The notes: a model not told the origin generated them from the letters alone. Positions 1 through 9,804 are shown, counted from the first letter of the stretch. The stretch is DNA of 64,000 nucleotides from Cedecea davisae DSM 4568 (GCF_000412335.2 NZ_KE161030.1:4374739-4438738); one strand, 5' to 3'. Numbers and translations: made by a program.

Positions 1-33
1 CAAACGCAGCTACGGCTTCAAATAAGAAGGGCA

Positions 34-131
34 AAAAAAAAGCCAGCACCCGGCTGGCTAAAGTAATACTGGAAGCAATGTGAGCAATGTCGTGCTTTCA
101 GGATGTCTCCGTAGGGGTCTCCCCTGAACGC
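34..131 (-). ncRNA. ryhB: RyhB small regulatory RNA
   Basis: Iron-stress sRNA that pairs with mRNAs of iron-using proteins with the help of Hfq. On the minus strand the central block CCTGAAAGCACGACATTGC, the segment TTGCTTCCAGTATTACTT and the terminator stem GCCAGCCGGGTGCTGGC match E. coli RyhB as I remember it, and a run of nine T residues follows. The 5' end GCGTTCAGG aligns with the E. coli 5' end GCGATCAGG. It lies just upstream of yhhY, as in E. coli. The 5' hairpin differs most (GGGGAGACCCC here). A 71-residue reading frame crossing it is a chance frame. Confidence 0.93.
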
Positions 132-136
132 ATGGC

Positions 137-167
137 AATAATAATCATTATCATTCGCACTTGTAAA
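137..167 (-). promoter_or_regulatory. Fur box and promoter of ryhB
   Basis: Positions 137-155 read AATAATAATCATTATCATT, a close match to the 19-bp Fur consensus. On the minus strand a -10 TATTAT (138-143) and a -35 TTTACA (162-167) are 18 bp apart and place the start near 131. Fur would cover the -10, so RyhB should be made only when iron is low. The position and spacing are seen; the regulation is established for ryhB. Confidence 0.88.
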
Positions 168-253
168 GTTTTTTTTGAAAAAAATGGCATTGACTTGAAC
201 TTCAAAGTCAATGATGTTTAAAAGGTTTTCCATAACCCATTGAGGAGAAAAGG

Positions 254-751
254 ATGAAATCTGTTGTCGTGCGTCACGCCGAACCCGGCGATGCGGAAGC
301 TTTACAGAAAATGTATGCCCATCCGGCGCTTTACCGCGACACGCTACAGCTACCTCATCCGCCTCTAAAAGCCTGGTATGACAGAATTACTGACCCCAAA
401 CCGGGCAGCCGGCATCTGGTGGCCTGCGTTGGAGATGAGATTGTCGGGCAACTGACGCTGTCGGTGGAGCAGTCTCCGCGCCGCAGCCATGTGGCAACAT
501 TTGGCATGGGCGTGCATGCCGATCATCAGGGCAAGGGCGTTGCCTCGGCTCTGATTCAGGAGATGGTTAACCTGTGTGACAACTGGCTGCGCATCAGCCG
601 TATTGAGCTAACGGTGTATACCGATAACACACCGGCGCTGGCGGCCTACCGCAAGTTTGGCTTCGAGGTGGAAGGCACCGGCAAGCTCTTCGCCCTGCGC
701 GACGGCGAGTATGTGGACGCTTACTTTATGGCACGTTTTAAACCGGAGTGA
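254..751 (+). CDS. yhhY: L-amino acid N-acetyltransferase YhhY (AaaT), GNAT family
   Basis: Cytoplasmic GNAT acetyltransferase of 165 residues. E. coli YhhY (AaaT) acetylates free amino acids such as phenylalanine and methionine and their toxic analogues, using acetyl-CoA. The acetyl-CoA binding motif A is seen around residues 90-105 (GMGVHADHQGKGVASALI, with the Q/RxxGxG/A core QGKGVA). The C-terminal part has the usual TDNTPALAAYRKFGFEVEG segment. The ATG at 254 follows a strong GAGGAG ribosome site. It is divergent from RyhB and convergent with ggt, as in E. coli. The substrate range is inferred from the orthologue. Confidence 0.9.
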   Translation: MKSVVVRHAEPGDAEALQKMYAHPALYRDTLQLPHPPLKAWYDRITDPKPGSRHLVACVGDEIVGQLTLSVEQSPRRSHVATFGMGVHADHQGKGVASALIQEMVNLCDNWLRISRIELTVYTDNTPALAAYRKFGFEVEGTGKLFALRDGEYVDAYFMARFKPE

Positions 752-756
752 TTTTT

Positions 757-795
757 ACCCTCACCCCGCCCCTCTCCCTAACAGGGAGAGGGAGA
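757..795. repeat. Dispersed palindromic repeat, copy 1
   Basis: Sequence CCCTCACCCCGCCCCTCTCCCT followed after AAC by AGGGAGAGGG. The perfect 10-bp stem is 770-779 with 783-792. Related copies occur at 8244-8280, 13959-13996 and 56797-56821. It lies between the convergent yhhY and ggt genes and may also stop transcription. Confidence 0.75.
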
Positions 796-820
796 AAGAA
801 AAACTGGCTTCAACTTGAAC

Positions 821-852
821 GCACCCCTCTCCTTTTTAGGGAAAGGGGAAAG
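821..852. repeat. Degenerate palindromic repeat beside copy 1
   Basis: CACCCCTCTCC, TTTTTA, GGGAAAGGGG forms an imperfect stem of the same composition as the repeat at 757-795, about 30 bp away. It looks like a decayed half of a paired element and ends just before the ggt stop codon. Confidence 0.55.
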
Positions 853-861
853 TAAGAACAA

Positions 862-2604
862 TCAGTACCCTGCCGCTAAATCATCTACCGAGCGTGGGTC
901 TGAAGCGCCGTAAAGCTTGCCGTCCGGCGCGACCATAATGCTTTGCGTACTGCCCATAGCCGCCTTCACTTCGACGTTTTGCCCCTTCTCTTTAAGCAGT
1001 TTTAGCGTATCCGGGCTAAAGCCCTTCTCCACCCTCAGCTCGTCCGGCAGCCACTGATGATGGAAGCGCGGAGCATTGGCCGCTTCGGCAACGTTCATTC
1101 CAAAGTCGATGCTGTTGACCACCATTTGCAGCACGGTGGTGATAATGCGGCTACCGCCCGGGCTACCGGTCACCAGCCATGTTTTACCGTCTTTCACCAC
1201 AATCGTCGGCGACATAGAAGAAAGCGGGCGTTTATGTGGCCCCACGGCGTTGGCCTCCCCACCTACCAGCCCGTAAACGTTGGGCGTGCCGGGCTTGGCG
1301 GAGAAGTCATCCATCTGGTTATTCATCAGAATGCCGGTATTACCCGCAACGATGCCGGTGCCAAATACGGTATTGAGCGTATAGGTTACCGCCACGGCGT
1401 TGCCGTCTTTATCCACCACCGAGAAATGTGTGGTCTGGTCGCTTTCATAAGGGGCAAGTTTGCCGGGTTTGATTTCACTCGACGGGCGGGCTTTGTTGAT
1501 ATCGATTTTCTCGGCCAGTGATTTCGCATAGGCCTTGCTGGTCAGCGCCTGCCAGGGCACCTTCACAAAATCCGGATCGCCGAGATATTCCGAGCGGTCG
1601 GCGTAGGCATATTTTTCAGCCTCGGCCATAACCTGCATCGCATCGGCGCTGCCGAAGCCATATTTCGCAAGGTCGAAGTTTTCGAGAATATTCAGGATCT
1701 GCACGATATGAATACCGCCGGAAGACGGAGGCGGCATGGAGTAAACCTCATAGCCACGGTATTCGCCGCTGACGGGCTTGCGTTCCACCGCCTTGTAGTT
1801 AGCAAGATCCGCCTTGCTTATCAGCCCGCCGTTTTTTGCCATCTCTTCGGCAATCTGGTCGGCAATCGCGCCTTTATAGAAAGCATCCGGCCCCTGCTCG
1901 GCAATCATCTCCAGGCTTTTTGCGAGGTTTGCCTGCACCAGCTTATCGCCTTTTTGCAGCGGCTGGCCGTCAGCTTTCCAGAAAATGGCCTTGCTGTTTT
2001 CGTGGTTCGGGATCACTTCCGCACCGTACTGCTTGAGATCGTCCGCCAGCGCATCGTTGACGGTAATACCATCACGCGCCAGCTTGATCGCAGGCTGCAC
2101 CACTTTGTTCAGCGGCATAGTGCCGTATTTATCCAGCGCCAGGCTAAAACCGGCCACGGTGCCGGGCGTGCCGGAGGCCAGGTGTGAGGTCAGCGATTTT
2201 TTGCTGTCCGCATTGCCTTTATCATCCAGGAACATATCGCGGCTGGCTTTCTCAGGCGCCATTTCACGGAAGTCGATGGCGACGGTTTTGCCGTCTTTCG
2301 TTCGCAGCATCATAAAGCCGCCGCCGCCAATATTCCCCGCCTGCGGGTGCGTGACCGCCAGCGCATAACCCACGGCGACTGCGGCATCAACCGCATTGCC
2401 GCCCTGCTTTAAAATCTCAACGCCAACCCGGGTTGCCGCCGCATCCTGAGAAGACACCATTCCATGTTCGGCTACAACAGGATGGTGAACATCCACTTCC
2501 ACGCCGTAAGAAACCGGCGGAGGAGCCGCGACACCCGGCAGGCATAGCCCAATTAACAACGCCGGGATAGCGGCCCAGCTCAGCTTTTTCCACTGTTTTA
2601 TCAT
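862..2604 (-). CDS. ggt: Periplasmic gamma-glutamyltranspeptidase (glutathione hydrolase)
   Basis: Ntn hydrolase that cleaves gamma-glutamyl bonds of glutathione in the periplasm and can transfer the glutamyl group. It has 580 residues, the same as E. coli Ggt. A signal peptide spans about 1-26. The precursor self-cleaves in front of Thr391 (motif ESDQTTHFSVVD), giving a 190-residue small subunit whose N-terminal Thr is the nucleophile. Substrate-binding motifs PLSSMSPT and GSPGGSRI are intact. The ATG at 2604 gives a complete signal peptide. The gene is alone on this strand and divergent from yhhA. Confidence 0.97.
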   Translation of the reverse strand: MIKQWKKLSWAAIPALLIGLCLPGVAAPPPVSYGVEVDVHHPVVAEHGMVSSQDAAATRVGVEILKQGGNAVDAAVAVGYALAVTHPQAGNIGGGGFMMLRTKDGKTVAIDFREMAPEKASRDMFLDDKGNADSKKSLTSHLASGTPGTVAGFSLALDKYGTMPLNKVVQPAIKLARDGITVNDALADDLKQYGAEVIPNHENSKAIFWKADGQPLQKGDKLVQANLAKSLEMIAEQGPDAFYKGAIADQIAEEMAKNGGLISKADLANYKAVERKPVSGEYRGYEVYSMPPPSSGGIHIVQILNILENFDLAKYGFGSADAMQVMAEAEKYAYADRSEYLGDPDFVKVPWQALTSKAYAKSLAEKIDINKARPSSEIKPGKLAPYESDQTTHFSVVDKDGNAVAVTYTLNTVFGTGIVAGNTGILMNNQMDDFSAKPGTPNVYGLVGGEANAVGPHKRPLSSMSPTIVVKDGKTWLVTGSPGGSRIITTVLQMVVNSIDFGMNVAEAANAPRFHHQWLPDELRVEKGFSPDTLKLLKEKGQNVEVKAAMGSTQSIMVAPDGKLYGASDPRSVDDLAAGY

Positions 2605-2725
2605 CGTTATATCCTCATTTACCCGGGGAAAGTCCCCGCTTAATCCTGGTTCACAAATCCGAAATAATCACCGTGTGAAGGGAAACGGAGTAAACTTAAA
2701 AAGCCCCTGACGGGAGGAGATGACG

Positions 2726-3088
2726 ATGAAAAAAGTATGGCTTTTGGCAGCCCTGCTGCCCTTAACGGCGCTGGCCCAGCCGCTAAACACCACCAATAAT
2801 CCAAACCTTCCTGGCTACCAGAATCCGAGCCAGCAGCGCATGCAGTCGGAAATGCAGGCTCAGCAGACCCAGCAGCAGGGGATGCTTAAACAGCAGCTTC
2901 AGACGCAGAGCCAGCTTCAACAGCAGAAGCTACAGACGCAGCTCAACAACAACTCGCAGCGGGTTTTACAATCACAGCCGGGGATAAGGGAGCAGCCGCT
3001 ACCGAGCGGCAAAAACGGGATGCTGAAGGCAGGAAACGGCGGCATGCTGAATCAAAATAGCTCAACTCTGCCGCCCGTTACGCCGTAA
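2726..3088 (+). CDS. yhhA: DUF2756 family small secreted protein YhhA
   Basis: Unknown function. The start at 2726 is preferred over an in-frame ATG at 2720 because the AGGAG at 2715-2719 would be too close to the latter. The product has about 120 residues: a signal peptide ([17 protein letters not shown]), then a low-complexity part very rich in Gln, Leu and Met (residues about 35-80), then a Gly/Asn-rich tail. No catalytic motif is visible. It is probably periplasmic. It stands between ggt and ugpQ as in E. coli, and its stop is 3 bp from the convergent ugpQ stop. Confidence 0.85.
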   Translation: MKKVWLLAALLPLTALAQPLNTTNNPNLPGYQNPSQQRMQSEMQAQQTQQQGMLKQQLQTQSQLQQQKLQTQLNNNSQRVLQSQPGIREQPLPSGKNGMLKAGNGGMLNQNSSTLPPVTP

Positions 3089-3091
3089 AAC

Positions 3092-3832
3092 TCAGGCGTT
3101 AAAATCAGGGCCAATCTCGTCGATGCGATCGGTACAGATGGCATCGACGCCCCACTCCAGCAGCACAGCTGCACGATGCGGAACGTTCACGGTATACACC
3201 AGAATATATAAGCCCGCCGCTTTTAGCTCCTTCACGCGAGCCTCATCCAGCAGTTGATGATTCAGGTGAATCGACACGCACTGTAAACGGGTGGTCAGTT
3301 CGCGCCAGTCGTCACGCCATTCGTCCAGCAGCAGCCCGCGAGGCAGCTCAGGTGCAGCCTGCTGCGCGGCTTCCAGCGCCGGGATTTCAAAAGACGAAAG
3401 CAGCGGTGCGGTTTGCCCGGCCCACAATTCGCGGGCGGCCAATGCCACCACTTTACCAGTTTCCGTTTCCAGGCCGGTGGTCGGCTTGATTTCGATATTG
3501 GCCATCATGCCGTGCTGCCTACAGCGCTCGGCAACCTGAGAGAGCAGCGGCAGCGGCTCGCCGGCAAATTCGCGGCTGAACCAGCTACCCGCATCCACTT
3601 TCAGCAGGTTATCCCAGTTCAGCTCTCCGGCAACGCCCCAGCCGTTGCTGGTGCGCTCCAGGGTGTCGTCGTGCAGCAGGAAAATTTGCCCATCGCGTGA
3701 CAGCTTGGCATCAAACTCAATCATGGTGTGGCCGTAGCGCGCCCCCACGTCGATTGCCGCGAGGGTATTTTCCGGTGCCAGTTTACCGCCGCCACGGTGG
3801 GCGACGATTTTTGGATAGGGCCAGTTGCTCAT
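3092..3832 (-). CDS. ugpQ: Glycerophosphodiester phosphodiesterase UgpQ
   Basis: Cytoplasmic GDPD-family enzyme of 246 residues that splits glycerophosphodiesters entering through UgpABCE into glycerol-3-phosphate and an alcohol. The metal and catalytic residues are in the N-terminal motif [14 protein letters not shown] (His and Glu) and in [12 protein letters not shown] and [13 protein letters not shown]. The second acidic motif is NIEIKP. The start ATG overlaps the ugpC stop by four bases, so translation is coupled. It is the last gene of the ugpBAECQ operon. Confidence 0.95.
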   Translation of the reverse strand: MSNWPYPKIVAHRGGGKLAPENTLAAIDVGARYGHTMIEFDAKLSRDGQIFLLHDDTLERTSNGWGVAGELNWDNLLKVDAGSWFSREFAGEPLPLLSQVAERCRQHGMMANIEIKPTTGLETETGKVVALAARELWAGQTAPLLSSFEIPALEAAQQAAPELPRGLLLDEWRDDWRELTTRLQCVSIHLNHQLLDEARVKELKAAGLYILVYTVNVPHRAAVLLEWGVDAICTDRIDEIGPDFNA

Positions 3833-4899
3833 AAGCGTTGTCCGTTTTTACCATCAAAGAAGTGCAGATGTTCTTCCGGCAGATGGACCCACAGCGTGGT
3901 TCCCGGCTGAGGACGCTCCTGGTGTGAAAGGCGAATAACCACCTTTTGACCGCCCCAGCGGCCGTGCACCAGGTTATCGGCGCCGAGCATTTCCAGGGTT
4001 TCAACAACAATGGGAATGCCGCCTGCAGCCTGTGAGCTTATCGCAATATGTTCCGGGCGGATACCCAGCGTCATCGGGCGGCCAACCCACTGTAAATGCT
4101 GGCTGCCAATTGGCAATACGTCGCCGCCATCCAGCTCAAAGCGCGAGCCGTCGATGCTGATTTTGCCCTCCAGCAGGTTCATCGCAGGAGAGCCGATAAA
4201 GCTGGCAACAAAGCGGCTGGCCGGGCGCTCATAAACTTCAACCGGAGTACCAATTTGCTCCGCTATGCCTTTGTTCATCACCATCACGCGCTGGGCGAGT
4301 GTCATGGCTTCGACCTGGTCGTGCGTAACGTACAGGCTGGTGGTTTTCAGGCGGCGATGCAGCTGCTGTAGCTCAAGGCGCATCTGAACGCGCAGCTTGG
4401 CATCGAGGTTGGACAGAGGTTCATCGAACAGAAATACCGCCGGGTCACGCACGATGGCGCGGCCCATAGCCACACGCTGGCGCTGGCCGCCGGAAAGCTC
4501 GCGCGGGCGGCGGGTTAACAGCGCATCCAGCTCAAGAATACGGGCAGCTTCCAGCACTTTCTGGCGGATCTGTTCTTTGCCCAGACCGCGAATTTTCAGC
4601 CCCCACGCCATGTTCTCTTCCACCGTCATATGCGGGTAGAGGGCGTAGTTCTGGAACACCATCGCAATGCCGCGTTCTTTTGGCTCCATGTCAGTGACGC
4701 GCTGGCTGTCAATCCAGATGTCGCCGCTGGTGACCTGCTCAAGCCCGGCGACCATACGCAGCAGCGTAGATTTACCGCAGCCCGACGGCCCAACCATGAC
4801 GATAAACTCGCCGTCCGCTACGTCAACGGTCAACGGCTGGATCACCTGGGTCTTGCCGTCCCAGCTCTTACTTACTGCCTGTAACTTTAAACCTGCCAT
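3829..4899 (-). CDS. ugpC: sn-glycerol-3-phosphate ABC transporter ATP-binding protein UgpC
   Basis: ATPase of the MalK subgroup, 356 residues, which powers uptake of glycerol-3-phosphate and glycerophosphodiesters. Walker A is GPSGCGKST (residues about 37-45), the signature is [14 protein letters not shown], and Walker B is [16 protein letters not shown]. It is followed by the MalK-type C-terminal OB-fold regulatory domain (about 240-356). It begins 3 bp after ugpE. Confidence 0.96.
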   Translation of the reverse strand: MAGLKLQAVSKSWDGKTQVIQPLTVDVADGEFIVMVGPSGCGKSTLLRMVAGLEQVTSGDIWIDSQRVTDMEPKERGIAMVFQNYALYPHMTVEENMAWGLKIRGLGKEQIRQKVLEAARILELDALLTRRPRELSGGQRQRVAMGRAIVRDPAVFLFDEPLSNLDAKLRVQMRLELQQLHRRLKTTSLYVTHDQVEAMTLAQRVMVMNKGIAEQIGTPVEVYERPASRFVASFIGSPAMNLLEGKISIDGSRFELDGGDVLPIGSQHLQWVGRPMTLGIRPEHIAISSQAAGGIPIVVETLEMLGADNLVHGRWGGQKVVIRLSHQERPQPGTTLWVHLPEEHLHFFDGKNGQRL

Positions 4900-4902
4900 G
4901 GG

Positions 4903-5748
4903 CTATTTCTCACTATCAACCAGGCCACGCACAAACGCGCGCTGCATTACTAAAACGATAACTACCGGAGGAACAAGAGTCAGCAGCATTGCCGCCATAA
5001 CCTGGTTCCACTGCGTCACGCCATCACCGCTGGCAATCATTCCTTTGATACCCGCCACGGCGGTTCCCAGGTCAGCGTCGGTGATAATCAGCAGCGGCCA
5101 GAGATACTGGTTCCAGCCGTAGATAAAAGTGATCACGAACAGCGCGGCCAGATTGGTTTTGGACAGCGGCAGTACGATGTCAAAGAAAAAACGCATCGGC
5201 GAGGCGCCGTCGATGCGGGCCGCTTCCATCAGCTCGTCTGGCAGCGTCATGAAAAACTGGCGAAACAGGAACGTGGCGGTAGCCGAAGCCATCAGCGGCA
5301 GCGTCAAACCGGTGTAGCTGTCGAGCATTTTCAGGTTAGAGATAACCTCTACCGTAGGGAAAATACGCACTTCAACCGGCAGCATCAGGGTGATAAAGAT
5401 CATCCAGAAGAACAGGTTGCGCAGCGGAAAGCGGAACCAGACAATGGCGAAGGCCGACAGCATAGAAACGGCGATTTTGCCAATGGTTATCACCAGCGCC
5501 ATCACCGTGCTGTTAAACAGCATCCGGCTAAAAGGCGCGCTGTTCACCGCCACGCCGTTGTTCCAGATATAGCTAATGTTTTCCCACAAATGGGTGCCGG
5601 GGATAAGCGTCATCGGCGTATCAAAAACCGCTTTGTTATCCAGCGTCGCGGCGACAAACGCCACGTACAGCGGGAACAAAATCACGATAATGCCGAGGAT
5701 GAGCAGGGTATGGCTGAAGATAGTCAGCCCGCGACGGTTCTCAATCAT
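4903..5748 (-). CDS. ugpE: sn-glycerol-3-phosphate ABC transporter permease UgpE
   Basis: Inner-membrane permease of 281 residues with six predicted membrane segments. The cytoplasmic EAA loop that contacts UgpC is [22 protein letters not shown]. It pairs with UgpA. Its ATG overlaps the ugpA stop by four bases. Confidence 0.96.
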   Translation of the reverse strand: MIENRRGLTIFSHTLLILGIIVILFPLYVAFVAATLDNKAVFDTPMTLIPGTHLWENISYIWNNGVAVNSAPFSRMLFNSTVMALVITIGKIAVSMLSAFAIVWFRFPLRNLFFWMIFITLMLPVEVRIFPTVEVISNLKMLDSYTGLTLPLMASATATFLFRQFFMTLPDELMEAARIDGASPMRFFFDIVLPLSKTNLAALFVITFIYGWNQYLWPLLIITDADLGTAVAGIKGMIASGDGVTQWNQVMAAMLLTLVPPVVIVLVMQRAFVRGLVDSEK

Positions 5749-6632
5749 TGGTAGCGCACCTTACGTTCAACGAAGCGGAACTGAACCACCGTCAGGACAA
5801 TCACCAGCAGCATCAGCACCACCGATTGCGCCGCCGAGGAAGAGAGATCCAGCCCGGCAAACCCTTCGCGATAAATCTTGTAGATAAGCGTGGTGGTTGC
5901 CTGAACCGGGCCACCGCCGGTTGCCGCGTCGATAACCGGGAAGGTATCGAAGAAGGCATAAACCAGGTTCACCACCAGCAGGAAAAAGCTCACCGGGGCG
6001 ATAAGCGGCAGCGAAATAAAGAAGAAGCGGCGCACCGGGCCAGCTCCGTCAATGGCTGCGGCTTCCACCAGCGAACGAGGGATCGACTGCAGGGCGGCGA
6101 AGAAGAACAGGAAGTTATAGCTAATCTGCTTCCACACGGAGGCGAACACTACCAGGAACATGGCCTGGCCGCTGTTCTGTGCGTGGTTCCAGTTATAGCC
6201 AAACTCTTCCAGTACGTGGGTAATCAGCCCGCGTCCCGGGTTGAACAGAAAGATCCACAGCACCGCGGCGATGGCGGGTGCAACAGCGTAGGGCAATAGC
6301 AGCATGGTTTGATAGAAGCGGCTACCGCGCACCACGTAATCGACCAGAGCGGCAAAAAACAGCGAGGCCAGCAGGCCGCTGCCCGCCACCAGGCCGCTAA
6401 AAATCATCGTGGTGTAGAAAGAGTCCAGATAGTAGCTATCGTGGAACAGCTGCACGAAGTTATCCAGGCCAACAAAGTGGCTGGACAGACCAAACGGGTC
6501 AAGGTTTTGCAGCGAGTACCAGAGGGCTTCGCCCGCCGGCCAGATAAAGAAGATGACGGTGATAATCAACTGCGGCAACACCAGGGCGTAGGGGAGCCAG
6601 CTTGAGCGAAACACCGGGCGAGATGATGACAT
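5745..6632 (-). CDS. ugpA: sn-glycerol-3-phosphate ABC transporter permease UgpA
   Basis: Inner-membrane permease of 295 residues, the partner of UgpE, with six predicted helices and the EAA loop [20 protein letters not shown]. It is separated from ugpB by 88 bp holding a strong palindrome (6670-6714). That is the usual place where the periplasmic binding-protein message becomes more abundant than the permease message. Confidence 0.96.
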   Translation of the reverse strand: MSSSRPVFRSSWLPYALVLPQLIITVIFFIWPAGEALWYSLQNLDPFGLSSHFVGLDNFVQLFHDSYYLDSFYTTMIFSGLVAGSGLLASLFFAALVDYVVRGSRFYQTMLLLPYAVAPAIAAVLWIFLFNPGRGLITHVLEEFGYNWNHAQNSGQAMFLVVFASVWKQISYNFLFFFAALQSIPRSLVEAAAIDGAGPVRRFFFISLPLIAPVSFFLLVVNLVYAFFDTFPVIDAATGGGPVQATTTLIYKIYREGFAGLDLSSSAAQSVVLMLLVIVLTVVQFRFVERKVRYQ

Positions 6633-6669
6633 AGAGTTACTCGGTTTATGTTGATACGGGTGGGGCTAT

Positions 6670-6714
6670 GCCCCTCATCCCGCACTCTCTTTCAGGGAGA
6701 ATGCGGGATGGGGG
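6670..6714. repeat. Intercistronic palindrome between ugpB and ugpA
   Basis: The arms CATCCCGCA (6676-6684) and TGCGGGATG (6702-6710) are perfect inverted repeats with a further inner TCTCT/AGGGAGA pairing. It has REP-like composition (CCCCTCATCCCGC). In the ugp transcript it forms a long hairpin just after the ugpB stop, expected to protect the ugpB message from 3' decay or to reduce read-through. The function is inferred. Confidence 0.7.
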
Positions 6715-6720
6715 TAGATC

Positions 6721-8037
6721 TTATGACTTGGTAGACTGCTCGAAGCGGCGCAGCAGCTGGTTACCACGCTCAACGGCGGTATCCAGAGCCTGTTGTGGCG
6801 TCTTCTTGCCGGTCCATACGGATTCCAGCTCTTCATCAACCACGGTACGGATCTGCGGCATGTTGCCCAGACGCAGGCCTTTAGTGAACGGCAACGGCGG
6901 CTTGTTCAGCATCTGGCGAGTTGCGGTATCCGCACCCGGGTTCTTGTCGTAGAAGCCGTCTTTACGGGTCAGGTCGTAAGCCGCGGTGGTGATTGGCAGG
7001 TAACCGGTTTTCTGGTGCCACTCAGCGGCGATTTCCGGCTTAGCCAGGAACTGCATGAACTCGGCAACACCTTTATACGTTGGCTTGTCTTTGCCCTGCA
7101 TAACCCACAGGCTTGCACCACCGATGATGGCGTTCTGCGGAGCGCCTTTCGCGTCTGCGTCGTAAGGCATCATGCCTACGCCGTAGTTGAATTTCGCGTA
7201 CTGGCGGATATCAGCCAGAGAGCCGGAAGAAGCGGTGGTGATTGCGCAATCGCCGTTGTAGAACTTCTCGGTAGACTCGTCTTTACGGCCGAAGTAGGTG
7301 AAATCGCCCTTCTTATTCATCTCTTCGAGCATCGCAATGTGTTTCACCTGCTCTGCTTTATTGAATTCGAGAACCGCGTCAGTGCCGTCGAAGCCGTTGT
7401 TTTTAGTCGCAAACGGCAGGCCGTGCCAGGCGCTGAAGTTCTCCAGCTGGATCCAACCCTGCCAGCCGCTGGCGTAGCCGCACTTCATGCCGGCCGCGCG
7501 CAGTTTGGCACTGTACTCGGCAACGTCTTGCCAGGTTTTAGGCGGCTGGTCCGGGTTCAGGCCCGCTTTCTTGAAAGCGTCTTTGTTGTAGTACAGCACC
7601 GGCGTGGAGCTGTTGAAAGGCTGGGACAGCAGGTGGCCCGTTTTGGAGTCGGTGTAGTAACCGGCAACGGTCGGCACGAACTGGGATTCGTCGAAATTGA
7701 TACCTGCGTCTTTAAACACTTCGTAGACCGGCTTGATAGCTTTAGAAGCCATCATGGTCGCGGTGCCTACTTCATAAACCTGCAGGATGGCTGGCGCGTT
7801 ACCGGAGCGGTATGCCGCAATGCCCGCAGCCAGGCTCTGCTCATAGTTGCCTTTATAAACCGGCACAATTTTGACGTCAGGATGCGTTTCGTTGAAGCGG
7901 GTAGCCAGAGAATCAACTTCTTTACCCAGTTCCCCGTCCATTGAATGCCAGAAAGGGATGGTGGTAACGGCCATCGCCTGGCTGGCAAATGCCAGACCCA
8001 GCGTCAGCGCCAAAGCTGTGTGTCGTAACGATGTCAT
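6721..8037 (-). CDS. ugpB: sn-glycerol-3-phosphate-binding periplasmic protein UgpB
   Basis: Extracytoplasmic solute-binding protein (family 1) of 438 residues that hands glycerol-3-phosphate or its diesters to UgpAE. The start at 8037 gives a clean signal peptide (residues 1-23, ending FASQAMA) and the same length as E. coli UgpB. The frame stays open about 190 bp further upstream, but that part crosses the Pho boxes and is not coding. It is the first gene of the operon, so phosphate starvation should induce it strongly. Confidence 0.96.
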   Translation of the reverse strand: MTSLRHTALALTLGLAFASQAMAVTTIPFWHSMDGELGKEVDSLATRFNETHPDVKIVPVYKGNYEQSLAAGIAAYRSGNAPAILQVYEVGTATMMASKAIKPVYEVFKDAGINFDESQFVPTVAGYYTDSKTGHLLSQPFNSSTPVLYYNKDAFKKAGLNPDQPPKTWQDVAEYSAKLRAAGMKCGYASGWQGWIQLENFSAWHGLPFATKNNGFDGTDAVLEFNKAEQVKHIAMLEEMNKKGDFTYFGRKDESTEKFYNGDCAITTASSGSLADIRQYAKFNYGVGMMPYDADAKGAPQNAIIGGASLWVMQGKDKPTYKGVAEFMQFLAKPEIAAEWHQKTGYLPITTAAYDLTRKDGFYDKNPGADTATRQMLNKPPLPFTKGLRLGNMPQIRTVVDEELESVWTGKKTPQQALDTAVERGNQLLRRFEQSTKS

Positions 8038-8108
8038 TCGGTTATCTCTCTTGTTGTGCCGGATGCGCGAAATCACGCGTTTTATGCTCGCGAGGTAACA
8101 TGACACGC

Positions 8109-8152
8109 TCGAATGACAGAAAAATAACGGCCGGATGACAGAATGGTTACAG
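8109..8152 (-). promoter_or_regulatory. Tandem Pho boxes of the ugp operon
   Basis: Read on the minus strand, four 7-mers lie exactly 11 bp apart: CTGTAAC (8152-8146), CTGTCAT (8141-8135), CCGTTAT (8130-8124) and CTGTCAT (8119-8113). Two PhoB dimers each need two such direct repeats, so this is two consecutive Pho boxes. A -10-like element would fall near 8097-8102. PhoB control of ugp is established; the repeats are seen directly. Confidence 0.85.
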
Positions 8153-8198
8153 CAAGGTGAATGAAATGTTTCTTTGGATCGGGGAGGATATATTTTCT

Positions 8199-8280
8199 TC
8201 GCCCCTCTGAGCAGGGGGGGCAAACAACACCGAGTAGCCTGATGCCCTCACCCCGCCCCTCTCCCACAGGGAGAGGGGGC
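8199..8280. repeat. Dispersed palindromic repeat, paired copy 2
   Basis: Two units: a short one, GCCCCTCTGAGCAGGGGGGGC (8201-8221), and a full one, CCCTCACCCCGCCCCTCTCCC followed by GGGAGAGGGGG (8245-8279). Both are followed by GCAAACAA. It lies between ugpB and livF, next to the livF terminator. Confidence 0.7.
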
Positions 8281-8283
8281 AAA

Positions 8284-8314
8284 CAAAAAAAACGGCAACC
8301 GAGGTTGCCGTTTT
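8284..8314 (-). terminator. Rho-independent terminator of the liv operon
   Basis: The stem AAAACGGCAAC (8289-8299) pairs with GTTGCCGTTTT (8304-8314), and a run of about eight T residues follows on the minus strand. It is placed right after livF. The stem is nearly the same as the one after livJ (14005-14029). Confidence 0.88.
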
Positions 8315-8321
8315 GCTTTTA

Positions 8322-9035
8322 TTAGCCGCCCAGATAGGCGCTTCTTACCGCTTCGTTCGCCAGCAAGGCCTCGCCGGTGTCTTCCAGCACGACGTGGCCG
8401 TTTTCCAGGACGTAACCCCGGTCGGCCAGCTTCAGCGCCTGGTTGGCGTTTTGCTCAACGAGGAAGATGGTCATCCCTTCGCTGCGCAGCTGTTCGATGG
8501 TGTCGAAGATTTGCTGGATGATAATTGGCGCCAGACCAAGCGAAGGTTCATCCAGCAGTAACAGACGCGGCTGGCTCATCAATGCCCGGCCAATCGCCAG
8601 CATCTGCTGCTCGCCGCCGGACATGGTGCCCGCCCGCTGAATGCGGCGCTCATGCAGGCGCGGAAACAGTTCATAGACGCGCTTGATGCGCTCCTGGAAC
8701 TGGTCACGCTCGGCAAAAAATCCGCCCATCGCCAGGTTCTCTTCTACCGTCATGCGGGAGAAGACGCGGCGGCCTTCCGGCACGATGGCTACGGCCTCAC
8801 GCATGATGCGCGCGGTGTGCCAGTCTGTAATATCTTTGCCATCAAATACCACACGGCCGCTGGTGGCACGCGGGTCGCCGCACAGCGTGCCGAGCAGCGT
8901 GGTTTTACCGGCCCCGTTGGCGCCGATCAGGGTAACGATTTCACCCTGTTTAATATGCAGACTGACTTCGTGCAGCGCCTGGATTTTTCCGTAGTGGGCG
9001 CTCACCTTGTCAAACGACAGCATTATATTTTCCAT
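8322..9035 (-). CDS. livF: Branched-chain amino acid ABC transporter ATP-binding protein LivF
   Basis: Second ATPase of the LIV system, 237 residues, which drives import of leucine, isoleucine and valine (and phenylalanine in E. coli). Walker A is GANGAGKTT, the signature is MSGGEQQMLAIGRAL, and Walker B is LLLLDEPSLGLAP. The start at 9035 gives the E. coli length; the open frame extends 11 codons further into livG and is not used. It is last in livKHMGF. Confidence 0.96.
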   Translation of the reverse strand: MENIMLSFDKVSAHYGKIQALHEVSLHIKQGEIVTLIGANGAGKTTLLGTLCGDPRATSGRVVFDGKDITDWHTARIMREAVAIVPEGRRVFSRMTVEENLAMGGFFAERDQFQERIKRVYELFPRLHERRIQRAGTMSGGEQQMLAIGRALMSQPRLLLLDEPSLGLAPIIIQQIFDTIEQLRSEGMTIFLVEQNANQALKLADRGYVLENGHVVLEDTGEALLANEAVRSAYLGG

Positions 9036-9036
9036 C

Positions 9037-9804
9037 TTATGCCTCACCCAAATAGGCGCGAATGACATCAGGGTTGTTGCGGATTTGCTCCGGCGTGCCG
9101 TTTGCCAACGGCGTTCCCTGGTTCACCACGTAGATACGGTCAGAAATGCCCATTACCAGCTTCATGTCGTGCTCAATCAGCAACACCGTGGTGTTGTGGT
9201 GATTACGCAGCTCCATGATCAGCTCATCAAGCTCATGGGTTTCTTTCGGGTTAAGGCCGGCAGCAGGCTCATCCAGCATTAAAATTTCCGGCTGAGTGAC
9301 CATACAGCGAGCAATTTCCAGGCGACGTTGATCGCCATAGGCCAGGTTACTTGCCTGGCGGTTAGCGTGCTCGAGCAGGCCAATTCGCTCAAGCCAGGTT
9401 GCCGCCCGGTCCAGGGCTTCGCTCTGGGCGCGACGGAAGCCAGGGGTTTTCAGCAACCCGGAGAAAATACCGGTTTTCAGCTGCTGATGCTGAGCCACCA
9501 GCAGGTTTTCAATCACCGTCATTTCGCGGAACAGGCGTACGTGCTGGAAAGTACGCACCACGCCCATACGAGCAATCTGCTGGCCCGGCAGCCCTTCAAG
9601 ATGCTGGTCACGCAGCATGATGGTGCCGCCGGTCGGCTTATAGAAGCCGGTGAGGCAGTTAAACACCGTGGTTTTACCGGCGCCGTTGGGGCCGATAAGT
9701 GAAACGATTTCCTGAGGATGCAGCTCCAGAGAGACATTGTTGACGGCGAGCAGGCCGCCGAAACGCATCATCAGGCCGCTGACGGATAACAATGGCTGAC
9801 TCAT
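9037..9804 (-). CDS. livG: Branched-chain amino acid ABC transporter ATP-binding protein LivG
   Basis: First ATPase of the LIV system, 255 residues. Walker A is [14 protein letters not shown]. Walker B is [16 protein letters not shown], with the switch His in LIEHDMKLV. The start at 9804 (MSQPLLSV) gives the E. coli length and overlaps the livM stop by four bases. The upstream open frame lies within livM and has no homology. Confidence 0.96.
   Translation of the reverse strand: MSQPLLSVSGLMMRFGGLLAVNNVSLELHPQEIVSLIGPNGAGKTTVFNCLTGFYKPTGGTIMLRDQHLEGLPGQQIARMGVVRTFQHVRLFREMTVIENLLVAQHQQLKTGIFSGLLKTPGFRRAQSEALDRAATWLERIGLLEHANRQASNLAYGDQRRLEIARCMVTQPEILMLDEPAAGLNPKETHELDELIMELRNHHNTTVLLIEHDMKLVMGISDRIYVVNQGTPLANGTPEQIRNNPDVIRAYLGEA

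Noticed and set aside
18-233. 71-codon open frame on the minus strand upstream of yhhY
   Set aside because: It runs through the RyhB gene, its promoter and its terminator; the RNA match explains the conservation.
6793-7944. 383-codon open frame antisense to ugpB
   Set aside because: It is explained by codon bias of ugpB; no ribosome site or family features.
8038-8223. N-terminal extension of UgpB
   Set aside because: It crosses the Pho boxes, and the start at 8037 gives a perfect signal peptide and the usual length.
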